From NCBI RefSeq assembly GCF_003052165.1, contig NZ_CP024869.1:1336001-1400000 (forward strand): DNA of 64,000 nt, written 5' to 3'. The stretch is from Dietzia sp. JS16-p6b. Lineage in GTDB: Bacteria > Actinomycetota > Actinomycetes > Mycobacteriales > Mycobacteriaceae. This document shows positions 8,358 to 16,912 of this stretch, in pieces (the stretch's first letter is position 1; each line of letters opens with the position of its first letter). The notes below the pieces were generated by a model. It was not told the DNA's origin. It saw nothing but the letters and a program-made list of their open reading frames with translations, and made no database searches. The position numbers and the translations under genes are program-made.

Positions 8358-8360
8358 ACT
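8331..8360 (+). promoter_or_regulatory. rnpB promoter inside the phosphatase 3' end
   Basis: GTCAAC (8331-8336) and TAGACT (8355-8360) spaced by 18 bp, with the predicted RNase P RNA 5' end 6-7 nt further on. The -10 hexamer overlaps the TAG stop codon of the upstream gene. Confidence 0.6.
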
Positions 8361-8365
8361 CGCCA

Positions 8366-8804
<439 letters not shown>

Positions 8805-8956
8805 CGATCTTGACGTGTGCGCGCCTCGCTGGGCTTGCGCGGCGTCTCGGGTCCATTCCGCACGCGCATCGCCGGAATCCCCGGGCGAATCCGCCGCGCG
8901 AGCCGAAGTGGGCGCGCAAGTCGGTGAGACGGAGCCAGCCGGGTCGCAACCCCGGG

Positions 8957-8962
8957 TAGAGT
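8957..8962 (+). promoter_or_regulatory. -10 element for the small WYYD gene
   Basis: TAGAGT, giving a 5' leader of about 37 nt that ends in a strong AGGAGG ribosome-binding site before the ATG at 9006. Confidence 0.4.
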
Positions 8963-9005
8963 CGGACGGGTCGGCAGATCACCGGACGATCCCAGGAGGC
9001 CCGTC

Positions 9006-9179
9006 ATGTCGGAAGAACAGTGGTACTACGACATCGGCACGGGCCAGGCGTTGCAGGGCAAGGTGACCAACTGGGACAACCGCATGGGCCCTTACGCCAC
9101 CCGCGGCGAGGCCGAGGCCGCGCTGGACAAGGCGAAGGCCCGCAACGAGGCGTGGGACGCAGAGGACGAGAAGGACTGA
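9006..9179 (+). CDS. Small conserved actinobacterial protein (57 aa, WYYD motif)
   Basis: Short acidic cytoplasmic protein. The N-terminus has the aromatic block WYYDIGTGQ followed by a Gly and a WDNRMGPYATRGEAEAAL segment; the C-terminal helix ends in RNEAWDAEDEKD. Proteins with this pattern are common and short across Actinobacteria, but their role is unknown to me. Evidence for a real gene: an AGGAGG ribosome-binding site 7 nt from the ATG, actinobacterial codon use, and position just after rnpB. It converges with the CYTH-CHAD gene. Confidence 0.78.
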   Translation: MSEEQWYYDIGTGQALQGKVTNWDNRMGPYATRGEAEAALDKAKARNEAWDAEDEKD

Positions 9180-9190
9180 GAAGGGCGGCG

Positions 9191-10864
9191 CTACGTGCCG
9201 GTGCCCTTCTTCTTCTTCTTCTTCTTCTTGTTCGTCGTCTTCCTCCGCCGCGCCGCGCGCCGGGATTCCGACAGCTCTCGGTAGGCGGCGGTGACGGTGG
9301 CCGCATCGCTCTCGAACCCGGCCAGCGCGCGCTCGGAGAAGCCGCGCTCGTGCTCGAAGAGCACGCCGAAACCGAAGGTCGGCTCGCCCGCGGACTCCGC
9401 CCGCCTGGCGATCCGCCGGATCCACATCCGGGCGGTCACGCTGTCCTGGACGTCGCCGAGCACGGTGTGCAGTCGCTGGCACGCGGTGCGCAGCGGCGCG
9501 ACGGTCAGTCCGTCCGACTCCCGGAGGGCGCCGACGTTGCGCCGCAGTGCCTTGGCGCGCTTACGGACCACGTGGGTCAGTTCCTCGCGTTGGGCCAGGG
9601 TCAGCTCGAGCGAGTCGAGGTCGCGCTCGGTGCGGGTGCGGGCCTTGGTGAACTTGGCGAACTGTCGGTCGACTCCTCGCAGGACCATGTCCTGGGCCTC
9701 GCGCCTGCGCTTCTTCGAGGTCGGCGCGGTGTCCCCGGAACGGGGCCCCGATCCGGAGCCCGAGTCGGTGCCGGAGCGGCCACCCGAGCCGGTGCCGGCG
9801 ACGTCGACGAGCAGGTGCAGCCGGTCGAGCAGGGCGAGGTAGCGGTCGGACCCCAACGCCTCCGTCACCCGCGCGCCGGCACGTCGCTCCTCGGAAGCGA
9901 GCTCGTCGCTCAGTCGCTGCCTGGTCAGCGGGCTCACGACGTCGTCCGGGTACTCGGCGGCCAGCCCTCCGAGCCGCTGGTCGACCACCTGGATGTCGCG
10001 GACCTTACCCAGGACCGCGGCGAGAACCTTGAGCTCGTCGAGCAGGTCGGCCAGGTCGATCTCCGTGCCCTCGGTCTCCGCCTCGAGCTCCTCGGCGAAC
10101 GAGCTGATGGTGCTGCGCAGGCCACGGACCGCCACGCGCATCTGGTGAACGCCCACCATGGTGACGCGCCGGGCGGCGGGATCGTGGTCGAGTACCTTGT
10201 CGAGGTCCTCCCGCAGGGCGTCCCTCACCGCGGAGACGCCCGCGTCGTCCGGCGAGGGGAGGGGGCCGAGGGCGCGGGCGAGTTTGGACGACGACGACGA
10301 GGTCGTGGCCCCGGCGGAGGTGCACGCGGTGGCGACGGTGTCGAGATGGCCCCTCGCTCCGGGCCGGGACGGATCGACCAGTTCCACCTCCCATTCCCGC
10401 CAGTCCCCGTCCGCGTTCCCGGTGGCGAACGACTGCGTCGAGACGCGGTCGTCGCAGAACTCCACGACGGCGGCTCCGTCGGGATCGCGCAGGAGCATCA
10501 CATGTCTCCTGTTGTCCACGCGGGCCACGGGCGCGAGCGGTCGGCGGCGGACCAGCCCTGCCACCGCGGCCACGAGTTCGGCCGGAACGTCGTCGCCGTG
10601 GTCGAGCGGGAGCCGCAGCTCCACCCGTCCGGCCTCGGAGGGGAGCTTGAGGTGCCAGCCGGAATCGTCGCCGCCGGTACGGCGTCTGAGGGTGACCTTG
10701 TGGCGGGTGAGGCTGAGGTCGGCGGTGTCGTAGTACGTGGCCGAGAGTTCGTGCACGACGGGGTCGTCCGCGAGCAGGGGGGCGAAGGCGTCCGCGGCGG
10801 GGATCGGGGTGTCGGGGTCGACCTCGAACTTGCTCTCGATCTCCACCGTCTCGCTGATCGTCAT
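9191..10864 (-). CDS. CYTH-CHAD domain protein with polylysine tail
   Basis: A 557-aa protein of the Rv2226 type. The N-terminal CYTH (triphosphate tunnel) domain has the ExExK metal/phosphate motif at residues 8-12 and alternating Arg/Lys/Glu strands (TLRRR, WHLKLP). The helical CHAD domain (about residues 215-540) carries conserved basic patches (VHQMRVAVRGLRS, RKRAKALRRN). A Gly/Ser-rich insert of about 30 residues splits CHAD. CHAD domains bind polyphosphate, and CYTH domains hydrolyse or bind triphosphates. The extreme C-terminus is strongly basic and ends in eight consecutive lysines, encoded by a pure AAG run. Role in polyphosphate metabolism is inferred. Confidence 0.88.
   Translation of the reverse strand: MTISETVEIESKFEVDPDTPIPAADAFAPLLADDPVVHELSATYYDTADLSLTRHKVTLRRRTGGDDSGWHLKLPSEAGRVELRLPLDHGDDVPAELVAAVAGLVRRRPLAPVARVDNRRHVMLLRDPDGAAVVEFCDDRVSTQSFATGNADGDWREWEVELVDPSRPGARGHLDTVATACTSAGATTSSSSSKLARALGPLPSPDDAGVSAVRDALREDLDKVLDHDPAARRVTMVGVHQMRVAVRGLRSTISSFAEELEAETEGTEIDLADLLDELKVLAAVLGKVRDIQVVDQRLGGLAAEYPDDVVSPLTRQRLSDELASEERRAGARVTEALGSDRYLALLDRLHLLVDVAGTGSGGRSGTDSGSGSGPRSGDTAPTSKKRRREAQDMVLRGVDRQFAKFTKARTRTERDLDSLELTLAQREELTHVVRKRAKALRRNVGALRESDGLTVAPLRTACQRLHTVLGDVQDSVTARMWIRRIARRAESAGEPTFGFGVLFEHERGFSERALAGFESDAATVTAAYRELSESRRAARRRKTTNKKKKKKKKGTGT
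9206..9229 (-). repeat. Trinucleotide microsatellite (AAG x8) coding for Lys8
   Basis: Eight uninterrupted CTT units on the plus strand encode the lysine run three residues before the C-terminus region of the CYTH-CHAD protein. Slippage here would change the lysine number without a frameshift. Confidence 0.9.
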
Positions 10865-10958
10865 GGACTGGTTGTATCAGGCCCGGGTGAACATCGGGTC
10901 CGGTGCGTCGCGACCGGGCCGCCACCCACCATTTGTCGACGTCCCGTGCCGGCTCGGA

Positions 10959-10974
10959 CTTACTTGCGGGTAAG
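10959..10974. promoter_or_regulatory. Palindromic operator candidate CTTAC-N6-GTAAG
   Basis: Perfect 5-bp arms CTTAC and GTAAG spaced by 6 bp, 42 bp before the GTG of the monooxygenase. The form is typical of TetR-family operators; no cognate regulator is adjacent. Confidence 0.45.
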
Positions 10975-11016
10975 ATCGCAGTGGTTCCGATCACATGCTC
11001 GCCGTGGGGAGAAGAA

Positions 11017-12525
11017 GTGGATCAGACGACACGAGTCGACGTCCTCGTCGTGGGGGCCGGATTCTCCGGACTCGGGGCGGCCATCAGACTCACCGAGGAG
11101 GGGGTAGACGACCTCATCGTGGTCGAGCGGGGCCAGGACGTGGGTGGCACCTGGCGCGACAACTCCTATCCGGGGGCGGCGTGCGATGTGCCATCCCACC
11201 TGTACTCGTATTCCTTCGCCCTCAACCCGGAGTGGTCGCGGGCGTTCTCCCCCCAGGGCGAGATCTACGACTACATCCGTCGCGTCACGCACGACCACGG
11301 GGTCCGGGACAAGATCAGGTTCGGCGTCGACGTCACCTCGGCGCAGTACGACGAGAACCGCGGCCGGTGGACGGTGAGCACCACGGCGGGGGAGTACGAC
11401 GCGCGAGTGCTGGTCCTGGGCGTCGGTGCGCTGTGCGAGCCCAAGCTCCCGGAGATCGACGGTATCGACGACTTCGCGGGCCCCGTCTTCCACACTGCCC
11501 GCTGGGACCACTCGGTCCCCCTGGCGGGTCGGCGCGTCGCGGTGATCGGCACCGGAGCCTCCGCGATCCAGGTGGTGCCGTCCATCGCCCCGGCCGTCGA
11601 GCACCTGGACGTCTACCAACGCACCGCGCCCTGGGTGCTGCCCCGCATCGACCGGAAGTACCCGGGGTTCGAGCGCGCCCTCTACCGCAGGGTCCCCGGT
11701 CTGCAGCGCGCGGTCCGGGGCCTGCAGTACGCGAGCCGTGAGCTCCAGGTCGTGGGACTGACCCGGACCCGGGCCGCACTCGCCCCGATCAAGGCGCTCG
11801 GGCGCGCGCACCTCGCGATGTCGGTGCGCGACCCCGAGCTGCGGGCCGCTCTGACCCCGCACTTCGAGATCGGGTGCAAGCGGATCCTGCTGTCCAACAC
11901 CTGGTACCGGGCGCTCGGTCGCCGGAACGTCGACGTGGTGACCACGCCCATCAGCCGGGTGACAGAGACCGGGATCGTCACCTCCGACGGCGCGGAGCAC
12001 CCGGCGGACGTGCTGGTGGTGGCCACCGGGTTCCACGTCACGGACTCGCCGTTCTTCGAGCGCGTCCGCGACTCGGCGGGACGAACCCTCGCGGACACCT
12101 GGGCGAGCGAGGGGATGGAGGCCTATAAGGGCACCACCGTCGCCGGATACCCCAACATGTTCGTCCTCATGGGTCCCGCGACGGGCCTCGGTCACTCGTC
12201 GATCATCTACATGATCGAGTCCCAACTGAACTACCTCGTGGACGCGATCCGCGCCATGCGCGACCGCGGCCTGCAGACGGTCGACGTCCGAGCGGCGGTC
12301 CAGAACGCGTACAACCGTGAGCTGCGCGAGAACACCGGCAAGACGGTCTGGCTGACCGGCTGCAAGAGCTGGTACCTGGACGCCAAGGGCAACGCCCCGG
12401 CCGTGTGGCCCGATTTCACCTTCACCTTCCGCAACCAGACGAGGGAGTTCGATGTGAGCGCCTACCGCCGGACCGAGGTCGACCGAACCGCCGCCGTGCC
12501 CACCGGGCAGGAGGCGCTCCGGTGA
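11017..12525 (+). CDS. Flavin monooxygenase, Baeyer-Villiger/MymA type
   Basis: FAD/NADPH monooxygenase of 502 aa. It has the FAD Rossmann motif VVGAGFSGLG at residues 12-20, the GGTWRDNSYPGAACD block common in BVMOs, the fingerprint FxGxxxHxxxW (FAGPVFHTARW, about residue 150) and a second NADPH-binding Rossmann motif VIGTGASAIQ. The GTG start at 11017 follows a clear GGGGAGAAG ribosome-binding site. It is followed, with a GTGA overlap, by an SDR, the pairing seen around mymA/sadH in M. tuberculosis, where the pair modifies lipids. Substrates here could be ketones, long-chain aldehydes or fatty acids; not decidable from sequence. Confidence 0.85.
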   Translation: MDQTTRVDVLVVGAGFSGLGAAIRLTEEGVDDLIVVERGQDVGGTWRDNSYPGAACDVPSHLYSYSFALNPEWSRAFSPQGEIYDYIRRVTHDHGVRDKIRFGVDVTSAQYDENRGRWTVSTTAGEYDARVLVLGVGALCEPKLPEIDGIDDFAGPVFHTARWDHSVPLAGRRVAVIGTGASAIQVVPSIAPAVEHLDVYQRTAPWVLPRIDRKYPGFERALYRRVPGLQRAVRGLQYASRELQVVGLTRTRAALAPIKALGRAHLAMSVRDPELRAALTPHFEIGCKRILLSNTWYRALGRRNVDVVTTPISRVTETGIVTSDGAEHPADVLVVATGFHVTDSPFFERVRDSAGRTLADTWASEGMEAYKGTTVAGYPNMFVLMGPATGLGHSSIIYMIESQLNYLVDAIRAMRDRGLQTVDVRAAVQNAYNRELRENTGKTVWLTGCKSWYLDAKGNAPAVWPDFTFTFRNQTREFDVSAYRRTEVDRTAAVPTGQEALR

Positions 12526-13409
12526 GCGCGCCGATCACCAGGGTGCTCGGCGCCCTGGGTGGCCTGACCTCCCGCCGTCCCCGCTGGCAGATGGACGGCA
12601 AGGTCGTCGTCATCACCGGGGCCGGCTCCGGCATCGGCCGTGAGCTCGCGCGGGAGGCGGCGCGGCGGGGGGCCCGGCTGGCCCTGAGCGACGTGGACGT
12701 CGACGGACTGGCCGAGACGGTGAGGCTGATCGGAGCGGAATCGTCGGTGGAGGTGCACTCCGACCGGCTCGACGTCACCGAGCAGGCCGCCGTCGCCGAG
12801 TACGCGGGCCGCGTGGTCGAGCAGTTCGGCGTGGTCCACCTCGTCGTCAACAACGCCGGGATCGCGTTCACCGGGTCGGTCGCGCAGTCCGGGTACAAGG
12901 ACATCGCCCGCGTGATGGACGTGGACTACTGGGGGGTCGTCCACGGCACCAAGGAGTTCCTGCCGCACCTCATCGCCTCCGGGGACGGACACATCGTCAA
13001 CATCTCCAGCATCTTCGCGATCCTCTCGGTGCCCACACAGAACGCCTACAACGCGGCCAAGGCGGCGGTGCAGCAGTTCACCGAATCGCTGCGGATGGAG
13101 ATGCTCGCCGGTGGCCAGCCCGTGGACGTCACCTGTGTCCACCCCGGTGGCATAAAGACCGCGGTCGCCAGGAGCGCCGGCGCGGCCGAGGGTCTGGACA
13201 GCGCGACCTTCGCCGCGATCTTCGACTCCAAGTTCGCACGGACGGAGGCGACGACAGCCGCGCGGGTGATCCTCGACGCGGTCGAGCGGCGCCGAGCCCG
13301 TGTGTTGGTGGGCCCCGACGCGTACGTGATCGACGCGATGGTCCGACTCTTCCCGTCGGGGTACCAGAAGGCCACGGTCGCCGCCTCGCGCCGTTTCGGG
13401 GTCGTCTGA
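12522..13409 (+). CDS. Short-chain dehydrogenase/reductase, SadH-like
   Basis: Classical SDR of 295 aa with TGAGSGIG cofactor motif (about residues 32-39), NNAG (110-113), and the catalytic Ser162/Tyr176/Lys180 (YNAAK). The Asp after beta-strand 2 (SDVD) suggests NAD rather than NADP. The first 20 residues before the Rossmann fold are extra. The GTG start overlaps the monooxygenase stop by 4 bp; the two almost certainly act in one oxidation pathway, for example alcohol to ketone then ester. Confidence 0.85.
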   Translation: MSAPITRVLGALGGLTSRRPRWQMDGKVVVITGAGSGIGRELAREAARRGARLALSDVDVDGLAETVRLIGAESSVEVHSDRLDVTEQAAVAEYAGRVVEQFGVVHLVVNNAGIAFTGSVAQSGYKDIARVMDVDYWGVVHGTKEFLPHLIASGDGHIVNISSIFAILSVPTQNAYNAAKAAVQQFTESLRMEMLAGGQPVDVTCVHPGGIKTAVARSAGAAEGLDSATFAAIFDSKFARTEATTAARVILDAVERRRARVLVGPDAYVIDAMVRLFPSGYQKATVAASRRFGVV

Positions 13410-13443
13410 TCCCCGAAAGCCCTCGCCGAGCCGGGCGTGGGGC

Positions 13444-14439
13444 TCAGGGCCGGAAGCGGTCGGTCGCCTCGAGCAGGTGATGGGTGGTGCCGGGCTCGGC
13501 CATCGCGTGCCCGGCGTCGGGGACGATGTGCAACTCGGATCCCGGCCAGGCCGCATGCAGTTCCCAGGCGTTGGCGACCGGGCAGACCACGTCGTAGCGG
13601 CCGTGGACGATCACGGCCGGCAGATGCGCGACCCGGTCCATCCGGTCCAGGATGGCCCGCCCGCCGAGGAACGCATCGTTGACGAAGTAGTGGTTCTCGA
13701 TGCGGGCGAAGGCCAGGGCGAACCGGTCCGCCTCGTCGCCGTCCGCGGCGGGAGGCCGGGGGAGCAGGGTGGAGGTGGTGGTCTCCCACGTCGTCCACGC
13801 GTGCGCGGCGGCGATCTCGATTGCCGGATCACCGCAGTGTAGGAGGCGGTGGTAGGCGGCCACGTGGTCGAAGCCGTCCCGATGGACCGTCTCGGCGCCC
13901 TCGGCGGCGACGAGTGGCGCCAGGTAGCCCTCCCAGGCGTCGGGGAACAGGTGGGCGGCGCCGCCTCGGTAGAACCAGTCGATCTCCGACGGTCGGCACA
14001 GGAAGATCCCGCGGAGCACCAGGCCGCGGACGCGATCGGGATGCTGCTGGGCGTAGGCCAGCGCCAGCGTCGTCCCCCACGATCCCCCGAACACCAGCCA
14101 GCGGTCGATCCCCAGCGCCTCACGCAGGCGTTCGAGGTCGGCCGTGAGATGCCACGTGGTGTTGACGGCGAGGTCCGCCCCGTCCGCGACGTGCGGAGTG
14201 CTCCGTCCGCAGCCCCGCTGGTCCACCAGGATGATCCGGTAGGACTCCGGGTCGAACATCCGGCGATGCTCCGGTGTGGTCCCGCCTCCGGGGCCGCCGT
14301 GGACGAACAGCACCGGGGCGCCGTCGGGATTGCCCGAGCACTCCCAGTACAGGCCCTGACCGTCGCCCACGTCGAGCATGCCGGTCTCGTACGGCGCGAT
14401 ACGCGGGTACGGGGTGCGGAGCGTGGTCTGTGGGGTCAT
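13444..14439 (-). CDS. pip: Prolyl aminopeptidase (S33 alpha/beta hydrolase)
   Basis: Cytoplasmic peptidase of 331 aa that removes N-terminal proline. The oxyanion motif HGGPGGG is at residues 48-53, the nucleophile elbow GGSWG gives Ser120, and the late GRYDVVCP and DAGHA segments supply Asp and His. The DQRGCGRS segment after the HGGPG block is typical of the prolyl aminopeptidase subfamily. The start at 14439 matches the family N-terminus (LYPxIxPYxTGxLxV). It lies 17 bp downstream of panB on the same strand, so the two may share a transcript, although no functional link is known. Confidence 0.9.
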   Translation of the reverse strand: MTPQTTLRTPYPRIAPYETGMLDVGDGQGLYWECSGNPDGAPVLFVHGGPGGGTTPEHRRMFDPESYRIILVDQRGCGRSTPHVADGADLAVNTTWHLTADLERLREALGIDRWLVFGGSWGTTLALAYAQQHPDRVRGLVLRGIFLCRPSEIDWFYRGGAAHLFPDAWEGYLAPLVAAEGAETVHRDGFDHVAAYHRLLHCGDPAIEIAAAHAWTTWETTTSTLLPRPPAADGDEADRFALAFARIENHYFVNDAFLGGRAILDRMDRVAHLPAVIVHGRYDVVCPVANAWELHAAWPGSELHIVPDAGHAMAEPGTTHHLLEATDRFRP

Positions 14440-14456
14440 CGGGGCTGACCGCGCCG

Positions 14457-15320
14457 TCAGAAGGAGTGCTCGGGTCCGGGGAACGCGCGGGCGCGGACCT
14501 CCTCGCCGTACTCCCGGGCGGCGTCGCGCAGCGTGTCGGCGAGCTGCGCGTAACGCTTGACGAATTTCGCCGTCCGCCCGGTGCCGTGTCCGGCCATGTC
14601 CTGCCACACCAGCACCTGGGCGTCGCAGCCGTTCCCGGCGCCGATGCCGACCGTGGCGATGTCCAACTCGGTGGTGACCTCCCTGGCGAGGTCGGCGGGG
14701 ACCATCTCCATGACGACGGAGAAGGCTCCTGCCTCCTGCACGGCGCGGGCGTCGGCCCGCAGTGCGCCAGCGGCGTCCCCGCGTCCCTGGACTCGGAAGC
14801 CGCCGAGGCCGTTGACCGACTGGGGGGTGAAGCCGATGTGGGCCATCACGGGGATCCCGGCGTCCACGATCGCCCGGATCTGCGGGGCCATCCGGACGCC
14901 GCCCTCCAGTTTGACGGCCTGGGCGCCGCCCTCCTTCATCATCCGCGTGGCGGCGGACACCGCCTGAGCCGGGGAGGTCTCGTAGCTGCCGAACACGAGA
15001 TCGGCCACGACGAGCGCCTTCGGGGCTCCCCGGGTGACCGCGCGGACCAGAGGGATCATCTCGTCCTCGGTCACGGGGACCGTGGTGTCGTACCCGTAGA
15101 CCACGTTGGCCGCCGAATCCCCGACCAGCAGGACCGGGATCCCGGCCTCCTGGAACAGACGCGCGGAGACGTAGTCGTAGGCGGTGAGCATGGGCCAGGG
15201 TTCCCCCGCGGTCTTCATTTCGGCGAGGTGGTGGATCCTGGTCACCCGCGTCAGCCCCCGGGGTCCCGCGTCCGGTGCACCACCGGAGCCGTAGACCGGG
15301 GTGTCTGGGTTGTCGCTCAT
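14457..15320 (-). CDS. panB: 3-methyl-2-oxobutanoate hydroxymethyltransferase
   Basis: First committed enzyme of pantothenate synthesis: adds a hydroxymethyl group from methylene-THF to 2-ketoisovalerate. Full length at 287 aa. The TAYD, GDS (Mg-binding Asp), DLVFGSY, VKLEGG and AHIGFTPQ motifs are all present, and the catalytic Glu sits in MEMVP. An AGGAAGG ribosome-binding site lies about 12 nt before the ATG. It is the positional equivalent of Rv2225. Confidence 0.97.
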   Translation of the reverse strand: MSDNPDTPVYGSGGAPDAGPRGLTRVTRIHHLAEMKTAGEPWPMLTAYDYVSARLFQEAGIPVLLVGDSAANVVYGYDTTVPVTEDEMIPLVRAVTRGAPKALVVADLVFGSYETSPAQAVSAATRMMKEGGAQAVKLEGGVRMAPQIRAIVDAGIPVMAHIGFTPQSVNGLGGFRVQGRGDAAGALRADARAVQEAGAFSVVMEMVPADLAREVTTELDIATVGIGAGNGCDAQVLVWQDMAGHGTGRTAKFVKRYAQLADTLRDAAREYGEEVRARAFPGPEHSF

Positions 15321-15500
15321 GGCGGTGTGGCCTTCCTACAGTGACCTCGAGGCCGGCAGGAGGGCCGGTCCCCGGGTGGACAGGGGGCGGTGACGGTCGT
15401 CGCCGTCGCCGATGAGTCTGCCACGACCCCGGGGGCGTGGGTCCCTGGGCCGGGGCCGCACGGCGCGGGGAGGGGTCGGTGGGCGTGTCGGGGGCCCGAT

Positions 15501-15516
15501 GTCACACGCCCGTAAC
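15501..15516. promoter_or_regulatory. GlnR-like half-box pair before glnA2
   Basis: GTCAC-N6-GTAAC, close to the actinobacterial GlnR consensus (gTnAC-N6-GaAAC) and matching its AC-N9-AC core. It overlaps the -35 zone of the glnA2 promoter (-10 TAGGTT at 15528-15533). Confidence 0.5.
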
Positions 15517-15527
15517 ACGACAGGCAC

Positions 15528-15533
15528 TAGGTT
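15528..15533 (+). promoter_or_regulatory. -10 element of glnA2, leaderless
   Basis: TAGGTT, 7 nt before the ATG at 15541. Confidence 0.6.
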
Positions 15534-15540
15534 GGACCCC

Positions 15541-16881
15541 ATGAACCGCCAGCAGGAGTACGTTCTCAGGACCTTGGAAGAGCGCGACATCCGGTTCGTC
15601 CGGCTCTGGTTCACCGACGTTCTCGGAACCTTGAAGTCAGTGGCCGTGGCACCCGCAGAACTCGAGGGGGCGTTCGGGGAGGGGATCGGCTTCGACGGCT
15701 CCGCCATCGAGGGGTTCTCGCGGGTCTCGGAGGCGGACACCATCGCCAAGCCGGATCCGTCGACGTTCCAGGTCCTGCCGTGGGCGCATGCCGACGGCGC
15801 CCAGCACTCGGCGCGCATCTTCTGCGACGTCTTCAACCCCGACGGCAGCCCCAGTTGGGCGGATCCGCGCCACGTCCTGCGCCGGCAGCTCAACAAGGCG
15901 GCCGATCTCGGCTTCTCCTGCTACGTGCATCCCGAGATCGAGTTCTTCCTGTTCAAGAGTCTTGACACCAACGGGGCCGAGCCCGTCCCCTCGGACAACG
16001 GCGGCTACTTCGACCAGGCGGTGCACGATTCGGCTCCGCACTTCCGGCGGCACGCGATCGAGGCGCTGGAGGCGATGGGCATCTCCGTGGAGTTCTCCCA
16101 TCACGAGGGTGCGCCGGGGCAGCAGGAGATCGACCTGCGGTATGCGGACGCGCTGAGCATGGCGGACAACATCATGACCTTCCGCTACATCGTCAAGGAG
16201 GTGGCCATGAACAACGGGGTGTGGGCGTCGTTCATGCCCAAGCCCCTCCGTGACCACCCGGGGTCGGCCATGCACACCCACATGAGCCTGTTCGAGGGTG
16301 ACTCCAACGCGTTCCACGACGCGGACGACGAGTACCAGCTGTCCACCACCGCGAAGTCGTTCGTCGCCGGGATCCTGCGTCACGCCCCGGAGTTCTCGGC
16401 CGTCACCAACCAGTGGGTCAACTCGTACAAGCGGCTCATCGGCGGCGGCGAGGCCCCCACCGCCGCCACCTGGGGTCGTGCCAACCGCTCGGCGCTCGTG
16501 CGCGTTCCGATGTACACGCCCAACAAGGCGTCCTCCCGTCGGATCGAGGTCCGCAGCCCGGACTCGGCGTGCAACCCGTACCTCGCGTACGCCGTGATGA
16601 TCGCCGCCGGGATCAAGGGCGTCCAGGACGGATACGAGCTGCCCCCGGAATCCGAGGACGACGTGTGGACCATGAGCCGGCGTGAACGACGGGCGATGGG
16701 GTACACCGACCTCCCGGGGAGCCTCGAGCAGGCCCTCGACGCGATGGAGGAGTCCGAGCTCGTCGCCGAGGCACTCGGTGAGCACGTGTTCGAGTTCTTC
16801 CTGCGCAACAAGCGTCGGGAATGGCGGGAGTACCGCAACGAGGTGACCCCGTACGAGCTCCGTAGCTACCTCGCGCTGTGA
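15541..16881 (+). CDS. glnA2: Type I glutamine synthetase paralogue GlnA2
   Basis: Glutamine-synthetase-fold ligase of 446 aa, the same length as mycobacterial GlnA2. The beta-grasp N-domain (FTDVLG) and metal-binding [28 protein letters not shown] and FEVRSPD-like ([15 protein letters not shown]) blocks are intact. It lacks the KxLYxLP adenylylation tyrosine seen in GlnA1 of this window; the equivalent reads GYELPPE. GlnA2 enzymes in actinobacteria may ligate glutamate to ammonia or to other amines such as polyamines. glnE follows after 31 bp. Confidence 0.92.
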   Translation: MNRQQEYVLRTLEERDIRFVRLWFTDVLGTLKSVAVAPAELEGAFGEGIGFDGSAIEGFSRVSEADTIAKPDPSTFQVLPWAHADGAQHSARIFCDVFNPDGSPSWADPRHVLRRQLNKAADLGFSCYVHPEIEFFLFKSLDTNGAEPVPSDNGGYFDQAVHDSAPHFRRHAIEALEAMGISVEFSHHEGAPGQQEIDLRYADALSMADNIMTFRYIVKEVAMNNGVWASFMPKPLRDHPGSAMHTHMSLFEGDSNAFHDADDEYQLSTTAKSFVAGILRHAPEFSAVTNQWVNSYKRLIGGGEAPTAATWGRANRSALVRVPMYTPNKASSRRIEVRSPDSACNPYLAYAVMIAAGIKGVQDGYELPPESEDDVWTMSRRERRAMGYTDLPGSLEQALDAMEESELVAEALGEHVFEFFLRNKRREWREYRNEVTPYELRSYLAL

Positions 16882-16912
16882 GATCACCCAGCGCGCTGAT
16901 CGGACGGTCCCG

